This document shows, in pieces, positions 1 to 7,560 of a DNA stretch of 36,472 bases. Numbering within the stretch: position 1 is the stretch's first letter; each line of letters begins with the position of its first letter. A program made the position numbers and the translations under genes. Origin of the DNA: Methylococcus sp. (lineage in GTDB: Bacteria; Pseudomonadota; Gammaproteobacteria; Methylococcales; Methylococcaceae); assembly GCA_028688525.1 (NCBI GenBank), contig JAQTYA010000023.1, positions 1 to 36,472 on the forward strand. The letters run 5' to 3'. The notes below the pieces were generated by a model that saw only the letters and a list, made by a program, of their open reading frames with translations, searched no databases and had not been told where the DNA came from.

Positions 1-1815
1 TTGCATGCGCGGGCTCAAGCCCCCGAAGCCACAGTCCCAGGCCGGCGCGCGGCGGATGGCGATACTCTGCTTGCCGTGCTCCAGCCTGCGCAGCGCCCAC
101 CAGGCCGCCGCCATGGCCAGAAGCACCAGCGGGGCCGAATAGGACGCAGTACTGATGCCGCCCGGTGTCAGCCACAGCCAGCCTTGGGCGGAGGCGCTGT
201 TCAGCGTGTCGCCGAGCAACTGGCGGGTGACGGGGCGCATGGCATCCAGCACCCAGGTCGGCAGAACGCCCAGCAGCAGGCACAGGCCGGCCAGCAGGCC
301 TGGCGCCCACAGCATGCCGCGGTGGGACACCTCGCGCGCATGGGCGGCATGGCGTCCGCGCGGCTGGCCGAGGAAGGCGATGCCGTAGAGTTTGACGAAA
401 CAGGCCCCGGCTACGGCGGCGGTAAACGCCAGTACCGCAGCGGCCACCGAGATCATGGCCCGCACGATGCCGTTGTCGATGACCGAAGCCGCCTGCAAGG
501 CCGCCTGGAAGGTCAGCCATTCCGATACGAAGCCGTTCAGCGGCGGCAGTCCGGCGATGGCTACGCAGCCCAGCAGGAACAGCGCCGCGGTGACCGGCAT
601 GCGCTTGATCAAACCGCCCAAGCGTTCCAGTTCGTGCCGGTGGGTCTGGTGGACCACCGATCCGGCGACCAGGAACAGCAGGTTCTTGAACAGCGAGTGG
701 TTGAGGACGTGATACAGGGCGGCGACCAGGCCGATCAGCCCGAGCTGCACATGGCCCTTGCCGATAAAAATCATGGACAGGCCGATGCCGATAAACACAA
801 TGCCTAGGTTCTCGATCGAAGAATAGGCGAGCAGCCTTTTCAGGTCGTTCTGGACCACGGCGTAGAGGATGCCCAGCACCGCTGAACCGGTGCCCAGCAG
901 CAGCGTGATCACGCCCCAATACCATTGCACGTCGCCCAGCAGGTCGAAGGCGAAGCGCAGCAGCCCATAGACTGCCATCTTCAGCATCACGCCGCTCATC
1001 AGTCCGGAGATATGCGCCGGTGCGGCCGGATGGGCTTCCGGCAGCCAGGCGTGGAGCGGCACAAGCCCCGCTTTCATGCCGAAGCCGGTGAGCGCCAGCA
1101 GGAAGGCGATGGTGCCCCACATCGGCGCCACATGCGTTTCGCGCCAAGCGTCGAAGGCGAAGCTGTGCGACACCGCGGCCAGTACGCCGAACGCCAGGAT
1201 GATCGCGATGGCCCCGACCTCGCCCATCAGCAGATAGAGGAAGGCCGCCTTGCGGTGCGAGGCATGCTCGTGCTGGTAGACCACGAGGAAATAGCTCGAA
1301 ACCGTCATGGCCTCCCAGGCGATGACGAAGAAATACGCGTCGTCCGCCAGCAACACGCCTTCCATGCCGGCGACGAACAGGCCGGTAAACCCTCCCAATG
1401 CGCCGAAGGAATACTGGCCCGCGAACTGGCGGGTGTAGCCGGAGCCGTAGATTCCGGCAGCGATGACTCCCAGGCCTAGGACGAGGAAAAAGAAGGCTGA
1501 CACGGTATCGAAGCGCACGTGCCAACGCAGCCAGGGCAGCCCGAACGGCAGTTGATCGACGACTACCGTACCGGCATAAAGTTGGGCGGCCCCGGCGATG
1601 ACCGCCAATCCTCCCGAAGCCGTCAGCAGAATGAAGACCAGGCGCCGCCAGGCATGCGGAAGGCGGTGCGGGGCAAGTCCCGTCTTTGCCGGCTGCAGAG
1701 CTCGAGGGAAGAAGGAGGCAACGACGCCCAAGCTTCCCCTATATTCGCCCGCCAGCGCCAGCAGGCCGGACAGTAGAGCCAGCGCCACCGAGGCATAGGC
1801 CAAAAACAACGTCAT
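1..1815 (-). CDS. hyfB: HyfB/HycC-type (NuoL-like) proton-translocating membrane subunit, 3' end outside window
   Basis: Reading the complement from ATG at 1815 gives 605 codons with no stop, running off the left edge. The product is a very hydrophobic polytopic inner-membrane protein of the NuoL/MrpA/HyfB antiporter family. Family motifs include LVPLHAWLPEAHPAAP, with conserved Pro and His in a discontinuous helix, then LKRLLAYSSIENLG, and near the edge CGFGGLSPRMQ, which resembles the HyfB/HycC C-terminal region. E. coli HyfB is about 670 residues, so only a short tail is missing. It would pass electrons or pump protons in a hydrogenase-4-like or Mrp-like complex. AGGA at about 1823-1826 (complement) precedes the start. 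It is transcribed away from the polysaccharide locus and probably marks the chromosomal flank. The exact complex cannot be decided without the next genes. Confidence 0.85.
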   Translation of the reverse strand, partial: MTLFLAYASVALALLSGLLALAGEYRGSLGVVASFFPRALQPAKTGLAPHRLPHAWRRLVFILLTASGGLAVIAGAAQLYAGTVVVDQLPFGLPWLRWHVRFDTVSAFFFLVLGLGVIAAGIYGSGYTRQFAGQYSFGALGGFTGLFVAGMEGVLLADDAYFFVIAWEAMTVSSYFLVVYQHEHASHRKAAFLYLLMGEVGAIAIILAFGVLAAVSHSFAFDAWRETHVAPMWGTIAFLLALTGFGMKAGLVPLHAWLPEAHPAAPAHISGLMSGVMLKMAVYGLLRFAFDLLGDVQWYWGVITLLLGTGSAVLGILYAVVQNDLKRLLAYSSIENLGIVFIGIGLSMIFIGKGHVQLGLIGLVAALYHVLNHSLFKNLLFLVAGSVVHQTHRHELERLGGLIKRMPVTAALFLLGCVAIAGLPPLNGFVSEWLTFQAALQAASVIDNGIVRAMISVAAAVLAFTAAVAGACFVKLYGIAFLGQPRGRHAAHAREVSHRGMLWAPGLLAGLCLLLGVLPTWVLDAMRPVTRQLLGDTLNSASAQGWLWLTPGGISTASYSAPLVLLAMAAAWWALRRLEHGKQSIAIRRAPAWDCGFGGLSPRMQ

Positions 1816-1872
1816 GATCGATCCTCGAATGGCAGCGTTGTTCAGATTGAGCGACTTTCGTGCCAAATTTGG

Positions 1873-1900
1873 AATATACGCCAAGGTATTGTTATGTCGA
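1873..1900 (-). promoter_or_regulatory. Candidate sigma-70 promoter for the hyfB-like gene
   Basis: On the complement, TCGACA (1900-1895) is followed after 16 bp by TATATT (1878-1873), about 60 bp upstream of the ATG at 1815. Both hexamers are close to the sigma-70 consensus. The rest of the 1816-2076 divergent spacer shows no clearer promoter for the + strand gene. This is a pattern match by eye only. Confidence 0.3.
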
Positions 1901-2076
1901 TCTGTTTCGACGGGTCATCGGTCCAATGCTGGTGGTGCTGACGAGGTGGCGGGTTGCTATGAACCTCTGTTGCGGGGCTTTTGCAACGTGCGTACGGCAG
2001 GTCCGGATAAGCGGATTGCGCGGGCTGTGCGCAAAGGGCACACTGAATGGCGTTCGTCGCCTAGAGGGAAATAGCC

Positions 2077-2646
2077 GTGGCCCTTGCCCAAGTATTTCTA
2101 TCCGTGAACCCGTATGAATCGCTCTTGGCCCTGCCCGACAATCTGATCGGCGAAATCATCGGCGGCGAGCTTTACACCCAGCCGCGGCCTACGGGACCGC
2201 ACAGTCTGGCCGAAGCTGGACTGACTCTCGAGCTGGGAGGGCCTTTCGGAAAAGGCCGAGGCGGCCCCGGCGGCTGGTGGATACTGCCCGAGCCCGAGCT
2301 GCATTTCGTTCGAGACGCCGAGGTTGTAGTGCCGGATCTTGCCGGCTGGCGCCGCGAGCGCATGCCTGCGTTACCGGAGGATCACCGTTTCGAAGTGGTG
2401 CCCGACTGGGTCTGTGAAATTCTCTTGCCCGGCACGGCGAAAAAAGACCGCGCTATCAAGCTACCTTTGTACGCACACCGCGGCGTCGCTCATGCCTGGT
2501 TGGTCGATCCGCTGGCGCGTACCCTGGAAGGCTTGGAACTGCGCGGCGGCTCCTGGCTGCTGCTCGGCACCTTCAGGGACGACGACCCGATCTGTCTGGC
2601 GCCGTTCGACGCCGTGACGTTTTCCCTGGCCGAGCTATGGACTTAA
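2077..2646 (+). CDS. Uma2-family (DUF820) putative restriction-like endonuclease
   Basis: A 189-residue protein starting at GTG 2077 after AGAGGGA (2063-2069). The pattern fits the Uma2/DUF820 family, a PD-(D/E)XK-like fold. The N-terminal part recognises as YxxLxALPxNxxxEIIxGEL. It is followed by GGWWILPEPELHF, VVPDLAGWRRERMP, PDWVCEILLPGTAKKDR and AHAWLVDP. The expected acidic and Lys active-site residues (E of PEPELH, D of VVPDL, E of CEIL, K of AKKDR) are all present. The usual PSTAKKDR appears as PGTAKKDR. These genes are abundant in cyanobacteria, methanotrophs and other bacteria with large genomes, and their cellular role is not settled. The downstream lipoprotein overlaps or abuts its 3' end. 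Confidence 0.8.
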   Translation: MALAQVFLSVNPYESLLALPDNLIGEIIGGELYTQPRPTGPHSLAEAGLTLELGGPFGKGRGGPGGWWILPEPELHFVRDAEVVVPDLAGWRRERMPALPEDHRFEVVPDWVCEILLPGTAKKDRAIKLPLYAHRGVAHAWLVDPLARTLEGLELRGGSWLLLGTFRDDDPICLAPFDAVTFSLAELWT

Positions 2647-2657
2647 AGGAGTACTGT

Positions 2658-3044
2658 GTGAGATTCCGGCTATCTCGAATGTTATTGCCGACGTTTCTGA
2701 TCCTGGCTGGCTGTGCCGGGTCGGAAGAAAAGGTGGAAACCATAGAACAATTGCTTGCCGCATCCGGGTTCCAGATTTTTTACGCTCAAACGCCGCAACA
2801 GCAGACCAACCTCAAGGCGATCCCTCAGCGTCAGCTGGTGTCGCACCAGGTGGACAAGAAGCTGACTTATCTCTACGCCGACGCCGATCATTGCGACTGT
2901 GTCTATGTCGGCGATCAAGCCGCCCAAAATCGCCTCCGGCAACTCGCTGCCGAAAAGACGCAGGTCGACTGGCAGGTCGAAGCTGCCGAACTGCGGCTCA
3001 ATTGGACCATGAATCCGGCGGTGTGGGGCGGGATGTATCCTTAG
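2658..3044 (+). CDS. Small lipoprotein of unknown function
   Basis: I place the start at GTG 2658, seven codons inside the longest frame, because AAAGGAG (2645-2651) sits 6 bases upstream. A start at ATG 2637 would lie inside the Uma2 gene. The first residues are basic, followed by a hydrophobic run ending in the lipobox LAGC (Cys about residue 20 from this start). That predicts signal peptidase II cleavage and lipid anchoring. The mature part is about 109 residues, hydrophilic, with a CDCVYVGD segment and a C-terminal NPAVWGGMYP. I do not recognise a named family. Its tight spacing to the Uma2 gene suggests co-transcription. Confidence 0.7.
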   Translation: MRFRLSRMLLPTFLILAGCAGSEEKVETIEQLLAASGFQIFYAQTPQQQTNLKAIPQRQLVSHQVDKKLTYLYADADHCDCVYVGDQAAQNRLRQLAAEKTQVDWQVEAAELRLNWTMNPAVWGGMYP

Positions 3045-3210
3045 CTGCAGGCAGAATTTTTCCGGCCCCTTTGTCTTCTAGCTCCAGCAGACTAAGCTAT
3101 AAGCTCAATCGTGGAACAAGCTGCCGGGAGCCTGTGCCATCGCGGCGGGCACCATCCGGAGGCATGGTTTTCGACAAGCATACGCTGCCCTATCGTTAAT
3201 CTCCGACCCT

Positions 3211-3498
3211 ATGCGCCTCAGCCAAACGGAAATCCATGCCATCAAGCAGACCGCTCAAGAGGTTTTCGGTGCCGGCGTGGAAGTGATCCTGTTCGGCAGC
3301 CGTACTGATGACAGCAAAAAAGGCGGCGACATCGATTTGTACATCAAAGACGGAGTGGGTCAGGACTTGGCGCACAAAATCCGTTTCCAGCTCGCCCTAG
3401 AGCAAAAAATCGGCGAACAAAAAATAGATGTGGTCTTTGCCCAGGACAGCTCCCGTGTAATAGAGCGGGAAGCGACGGCAAAAGGGATGGTTTTGTGA
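3211..3498 (+). CDS. mntA: MntA-like nucleotidyltransferase antitoxin (MNT domain)
   Basis: A 95-residue minimal nucleotidyltransferase. The signature is FGSRTDDSKKGGDIDLYI (about residues 28-45): the GS loop, then the DxD metal pair, with a further conserved Asp in KIDVVF. In type VII toxin-antitoxin systems, MntA antitoxins use this fold to AMPylate a HEPN ribonuclease (HepT) and silence it. The gene overlaps the HEPN gene by four bases (GTGA, 3495-3498), so the two are translationally coupled. It belongs to a set of MNT genes in this window that all begin MRLS/MRLT/MRIT. The 166 bp upstream (3045-3210) shows no gene. Confidence 0.85.
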   Translation: MRLSQTEIHAIKQTAQEVFGAGVEVILFGSRTDDSKKGGDIDLYIKDGVGQDLAHKIRFQLALEQKIGEQKIDVVFAQDSSRVIEREATAKGMVL

Positions 3499-3929
3499 TC
3501 AGCCACAAGATCGACAAGCTCATTGGAGGGTGCGACAAGCATTTGCTGCTAAGCGCAGCGGCCTACTCGCGGCTTACCGAAGAGGACATCGAACATATCG
3601 ACCAGTTCCTGTTCCGCTTCGCTAAACTGCAAGACGCTATCGGTGAAAAACTATTTGTCTTGTTTTTGGAGTTTCTACAGGAGCCCAACCCAAAAAGTAA
3701 ACCCTATATCGACCTCCTCAAAAGACTGGAGCAACGGGGCTGGCTGGAGGATAAGAACGTAGGGCTGAAATTGCGCAAAATTAGAAATATCATCGCGCAC
3801 CAGTACGAAGACGAGCCCGGTCAGGTAGCGGAAACACTCAATGCAATGTATGACAATAGAGTGGCGCCGGAGAGTATCTATAATCGGCTTAAAACCCGCT
3901 ATTCGCGTGTATTCGGTAAAACCGTATGA
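3495..3929 (+). CDS. hepT: HepT-like HEPN-domain toxin (putative RNase), intact
   Basis: 144 residues, starting at GTG 3495 inside the stop of the antitoxin gene. The core motif RNIIAHQY matches the RX4HXY catalytic signature of HepT HEPN ribonucleases, in which the Tyr is the AMPylation target of MntA. The helical segment DQFLFRFAKLQDAIGEKLF is typical of the family. It is the only one of the window's HEPN genes with no visible lesion. Its stop overlaps the rfbF start (ATGA, 3926-3929), so the toxin gene is also coupled to the first sugar gene. Family assignment is firm; activity against the host is inferred. Confidence 0.85.
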   Translation: MISHKIDKLIGGCDKHLLLSAAAYSRLTEEDIEHIDQFLFRFAKLQDAIGEKLFVLFLEFLQEPNPKSKPYIDLLKRLEQRGWLEDKNVGLKLRKIRNIIAHQYEDEPGQVAETLNAMYDNRVAPESIYNRLKTRYSRVFGKTV

Positions 3930-4702
3930 GCATGAAAGCTGTGATCCTTGCCGGCGGATTCGGCACCCGGATCAGTGAAGAATCACACCTCAAACCCAAG
4001 CCCATGATCGAAATCGGCGGTCGGCCGATTCTTTGGCATATCCTCAAAATCTATTCGCACTACGGGATTAACGATTTCGTCATTTGCTTAGGATACAAGG
4101 GCTATATCATCAAAGAGTATTTCGCCAATTATTTTCTGCACATGTCCGATGTGACGTTTGATATGGCGCGCAATCAGATGGAGGTTCATCAAAAATACGT
4201 GGAGCCGTGGCGTGTTACGTTGGTTGATACGGGGCCGGATACAATGACTGGTGGGCGTCTAAAGCGAGTTCGTTCCTATGTCGGCGACGACACATTCTGT
4301 TTTACCTACGGGGATGGTGTCAGCGACGTCCCCATAGATAAATTGATAGCCTTTCATCGTAGCCATGGACGCCCAGCCACGGTCACAGCAATTCAGCCAC
4401 CAGGTCGCTACGGATCGCTTAATATCCAAGCTAATCAGGTGCTCAATTTTCAGGAGAAGCCTGATGGTGACGGCGCGTGGATTAACGGAGGATATTTCGT
4501 TCTGGAGCCGTCCATATTCGATGCAATTGAAGGCGATTCGACGAGCTGGGAAGATGGCCCTCTGCAGCATATGGCGGGAAAGGGGGACTTAATGGCCTTC
4601 GAACACGGGGGATTCTGGCAACCCATGGACACGCTCCGCGACAAAAATTCTTTGGAAGAACTGTGGACCAGCGGCCAAGCGCCTTGGAAGGTATGGAAGT
4701 GA
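3926..4702 (+). CDS. rfbF: Glucose-1-phosphate cytidylyltransferase
   Basis: 258 residues, the usual family length. It makes CDP-glucose from CTP and glucose-1-phosphate, the first step of CDP-deoxyhexose synthesis. The N-terminal nucleotide-binding loop LAGGFGTRISEESHLKPKPM (residues about 8-27) and YGDGVSDV, holding the metal-binding Asp, are characteristic. SEESHLKPKPM separates it from dTDP-glucose pyrophosphorylases. The start is ATG 3926, overlapping the HepT stop by four bases. The second Met (residue 3, MKAVILAGG) is where many homologues begin and is a possible alternative. It leads a four-gene CDP-sugar cassette with rfbG, an epimerase and a C-methyltransferase. Confidence 0.95.
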   Translation: MSMKAVILAGGFGTRISEESHLKPKPMIEIGGRPILWHILKIYSHYGINDFVICLGYKGYIIKEYFANYFLHMSDVTFDMARNQMEVHQKYVEPWRVTLVDTGPDTMTGGRLKRVRSYVGDDTFCFTYGDGVSDVPIDKLIAFHRSHGRPATVTAIQPPGRYGSLNIQANQVLNFQEKPDGDGAWINGGYFVLEPSIFDAIEGDSTSWEDGPLQHMAGKGDLMAFEHGGFWQPMDTLRDKNSLEELWTSGQAPWKVWK

Positions 4703-5748
4703 GTTCGGCTTTTTGGACCGGAAAACGAGTTTTTCTCACCGGTAACACCGGTTTCAAAGGCAGTTGGCTCTCGCTTTGGCTGCAACAGCTTGGTGCAGAA
4801 GTAACGGGATACGCTCTGGCTCCGTCCACTACCCCTAACTTATTCGAATCCGCGCAGGTAGCGGACGGTATGGTCAGTCATATCGCCGATATTGGAGATT
4901 ACTCCAAATTGGTCGGCGCGTTGCGGAATGCCCGGCCGGATATTGTATTCCATTTGGCAGCCCAGCCACTGGTGAGAGAGAGCTACCGGAATCCGTTGGG
5001 TACGTTCTCCATCAATGTGATGGGCACGGCGCACGTCCTTGAGGCAATACGACAGTCCACGAGCGTTCGGGTCGCGGTGATGATCACGACCGACAAGGTC
5101 TATCGAAACAATGAATGGTTCTGGCCCTATCGTGAAGAGGATGTCCTCGGAGGCCATGATCCCTATAGCGCGAGTAAGGCCGCGAGCGAGGTCGTCATTA
5201 CTAGTTATAGGGATGCTTTTCTGACGGTTCAGGGAATCGCAGTCGCCTCGGCCCGCGCTGGCAACGTCATCGGAGGCGGAGACTGGTCGGAGGATCGTCT
5301 TATTCCTGATGCCGTGCGGGCTTGGAGTACCCAACAGACTCTGCCCATCCGCCGTCCCGATGCAATACGTCCCTGGCAACACGTCCTGGAGCCGTTGTCG
5401 GCCTATCTACGCCTAGCCGAGCGGCTTTGGAATGAGCCCAAATTAGCTGGAGCATACAATTTTGGTCCCCATACCCACGAGGCCGCGACCGTCAGGCAAG
5501 TCGTAACCTATGCACAAACTGCATACGGGGCGGGGGAGGTAGCCTGGGGAGAAGGGACGGATGGACCGCACGAAGCAGGCTGGCTGGCATTGGAAATTGC
5601 CAAGGCGAGGAACCTGCTCGGAGTTGAGCCGCGTTGGGATTTGGCCCATGCTGTCTCCCGCACGATGCATTGGTATCGCCGCCAAAACGAAGGCGAGGCG
5701 GCCCGCCGGCTTTGCGAAGACGACCTTGCCGCCTATACCACTGCCTAA
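4693..5748 (+). CDS. rfbG: CDP-glucose 4,6-dehydratase
   Basis: An extended short-chain dehydrogenase converting CDP-glucose to CDP-4-keto-6-deoxyglucose. The Rossmann motif TGNTGFKGSWLSLWL lies near the N-terminus, where RfbG proteins have a characteristic FKGSWL. The catalytic motif is YSASK at about residue 158, and RPWQHVLEPL is also typical of the family. The frame is open from 4663, but homologues start just before F/WxGKxVFLTG. I chose ATG 4693; GTG 4699, overlapping the rfbF stop as GTGA, is equally credible because GGAAGG (4686-4691) is better spaced for it and the locus uses such overlaps repeatedly. No rfbH (3-dehydrase) follows, so the product probably goes towards a C-methylated sugar. 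Confidence 0.95.
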   Translation: MEVSSAFWTGKRVFLTGNTGFKGSWLSLWLQQLGAEVTGYALAPSTTPNLFESAQVADGMVSHIADIGDYSKLVGALRNARPDIVFHLAAQPLVRESYRNPLGTFSINVMGTAHVLEAIRQSTSVRVAVMITTDKVYRNNEWFWPYREEDVLGGHDPYSASKAASEVVITSYRDAFLTVQGIAVASARAGNVIGGGDWSEDRLIPDAVRAWSTQQTLPIRRPDAIRPWQHVLEPLSAYLRLAERLWNEPKLAGAYNFGPHTHEAATVRQVVTYAQTAYGAGEVAWGEGTDGPHEAGWLALEIAKARNLLGVEPRWDLAHAVSRTMHWYRRQNEGEAARRLCEDDLAAYTTA

Positions 5749-5767
5749 GACCAGCACTCATACCAGT

Positions 5768-6331
5768 ATGATGACTCGCTTCACTCGCCTCGACACCCCA
5801 CTTGCCGGCCTTGCGCTCATCCAGCGCCATCCCATCGGTGACCACCGCGGGTACCTGGAGCGCTTGTTTTGCAGCGAAGAGCTGGAGGAACTGTTGCAAG
5901 GCCGTTCGATCGTCCAAATCAACCATACCTATACGGCAAAGGCCGGTACTGTTCGAGGCATGCATTTTCAACATCAGCCTCACGCAGAGATGAAGGTGGT
6001 TACCTGCCTGCGCGGCGAAATTTTTGATGTCGCCGTCGACTTACGCCAGGGCTCACCAACCATGCTGCACTGGCACGCCGAGCGCCTCAGCGCCGACAAC
6101 CACCGTTCTTTACTCATTCCGGAAGGTTTCGCTCATGGCTTTCAAACCCTCACTGACGATTGCGAGCTGATTTATTTGCATACGGCGGCGTACCAACCTC
6201 AGGCCCAAGCTGGGCTAAATCCCCTAGATGAACGGCTAGCTATCGCTTGGCCACTGCCAGTTGCCGACATGTCTGATCGCGACCGTTGCCACGGGATGAT
6301 CGGCGAGGATTTTGCAGGTATAGCACTATGA
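5768..6331 (+). CDS. RmlC-like NDP-4-keto-6-deoxyhexose 3,5-epimerase
   Basis: 187 residues from ATG 5768 (second Met at 5771), a normal RmlC-type length. The cupin signature includes HRGYLERLF, VRGMHFQ with the catalytic His, GEIFDVAVDLRQGSPT and IPEGFAHGF. The frame extends upstream to 5561, but that part lies inside rfbG and has no family similarity. By position it should act on CDP-4-keto-6-deoxyglucose rather than the dTDP sugar used by RmlC itself. In related antibiotic-sugar pathways an epimerase of this kind acts with a C-3 methyltransferase. The start is 19 bp after rfbG and the stop overlaps the next start (ATGA, 6328-6331). Confidence 0.85.
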   Translation: MMTRFTRLDTPLAGLALIQRHPIGDHRGYLERLFCSEELEELLQGRSIVQINHTYTAKAGTVRGMHFQHQPHAEMKVVTCLRGEIFDVAVDLRQGSPTMLHWHAERLSADNHRSLLIPEGFAHGFQTLTDDCELIYLHTAAYQPQAQAGLNPLDERLAIAWPLPVADMSDRDRCHGMIGEDFAGIAL

Positions 6332-7554
6332 ATTGCCGCCATTGCCATGCCCCGCTGGAGCATATCTTTCTCGATCTGGGTTTCGCCCCGCCCTCCAACG
6401 CCTATCTGAACGCTGCCGATCTCAAAGCCCCGGAACTGTATTTCCCGCTCAAGCTATACGTCTGTGAGCACTGCTGGCTGGTGCAGACCGAGGACTACGC
6501 CAAGGCCGATGCCCTGTTCTGTTCCGACTACGCTTACTTCTCCTCCGTCTCGCAGAGCTGGCAGGACCACGCGGCGCGCTACGTGAATACGATCAGCAAG
6601 CGGCTGGAGCTTGGTCCGTCCAGTTTCGTGGTTGAAGTCGCCTCCAACGACGGCTACCTGCTGAAAAATTTCGTCGCCACCGGCATTCCCTGCCTAGGCA
6701 TCGAACCTACCGCTAGCACCGCGGAAGCGGCCGAAGCGCTCGGCATCCCGGTGTTGAGAGAATTCTTCGGGAAGAAACTAGGAGAGCGGCTCGCGGCGGA
6801 AGGCCGACAAGCCGACCTGATTCTGGGCAACAACGTCTATGCCCATGTGCCCGACATCAACGACTTTACCGCAGGGCTCAAGGCCATGCTCAAGCCGGGC
6901 GGCACGGTTACCTTGGAATTTCCCCATCTTATGCGGCTCATCGAACACAGCCAGTTCGACACCGTCTACCATGAACATTTCTCCTACCTGTCGCTATATA
7001 CGGTAAGTCGTATCTTCGCCGAAGCGGGTCTGCGCGTTTGGGATGTGGAAGAACTGGATACTCACGGCGGTAGCCTTAGGGTCTATGGCTGCCACGCTGC
7101 CGACTCCCGTCGCGACAGCGAAGCGGTTGCGGCCCTGATTGCCGAAGAAGATCGGTGGGGATTGCGTGAACGTGTTACGTATACTGAATTCCAAGCTCAA
7201 GCCGACCGGGTCAAGGATGATTTGCTGGGGTTTCTCATCGAGCAGAAGCGCGCTGGAAAGCGGGTCGCCGCCTACGGTGCCGCCGCCAAGGGCAACACCT
7301 TGCTGAACTATGCCGGCGTCAAACCCGATCTGCTGCCCTACGTTTGCGATGCCGCACCGTCCAAGCAAGGCAAGTTTCTCCCCGGCTCGCATATTCCCAT
7401 CCTGGCGCCGTCAGCCTTGGCCGAGCTCAAGCCGGATTGGGTGTTGATCCTGCCTTGGAACATCGCCGACGAGGTGAGGGTACAGCAACCCCTCGTTCAG
7501 CAATGGGGCGGGCGTTTTGTCACCGCCGTACCTGAATTGAGATATCCGGGGTGA
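6328..7554 (+). CDS. Zinc-binding SAM-dependent sugar C-methyltransferase (TylCIII/NovU/TcaB9-like)
   Basis: 408 residues, matching the C-methyltransferases that add a methyl to C-3 of 4-keto-deoxysugars. An N-terminal zinc-binding module uses CRHC (residues 3-6) and CEHC (about 47-50). The central SAM domain has VVEVASNDGYLLKNF and GNNVYAHVPDINDF. The C-terminal domain has AAYGAAAKGNTLLNY and ends with LPWNIADEV, as in the Methyltransf_14 region. The longer frame from 6286 lies inside the epimerase gene, so I start at ATG 6328. With rfbF, rfbG and the epimerase this predicts a CDP-3-C-methyl-6-deoxy-4-ketohexose. No clear 4-ketoreductase follows, so the last step is open. Confidence 0.88.
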   Translation: MNCRHCHAPLEHIFLDLGFAPPSNAYLNAADLKAPELYFPLKLYVCEHCWLVQTEDYAKADALFCSDYAYFSSVSQSWQDHAARYVNTISKRLELGPSSFVVEVASNDGYLLKNFVATGIPCLGIEPTASTAEAAEALGIPVLREFFGKKLGERLAAEGRQADLILGNNVYAHVPDINDFTAGLKAMLKPGGTVTLEFPHLMRLIEHSQFDTVYHEHFSYLSLYTVSRIFAEAGLRVWDVEELDTHGGSLRVYGCHAADSRRDSEAVAALIAEEDRWGLRERVTYTEFQAQADRVKDDLLGFLIEQKRAGKRVAAYGAAAKGNTLLNYAGVKPDLLPYVCDAAPSKQGKFLPGSHIPILAPSALAELKPDWVLILPWNIADEVRVQQPLVQQWGGRFVTAVPELRYPG

Positions 7555-7560
7555 AGCGGC

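Noticed and set aside
1-807. Long + strand frame at the left edge (268 codons)
   Set aside because: Its composition is the antisense of a membrane protein, and the opposite strand encodes clear HyfB/NuoL motifs through the same bases.
5561-5767. Upstream extension of the epimerase gene
   Set aside because: These codons lie inside rfbG and give no cupin-family similarity; ATG 5768 fits the family length.
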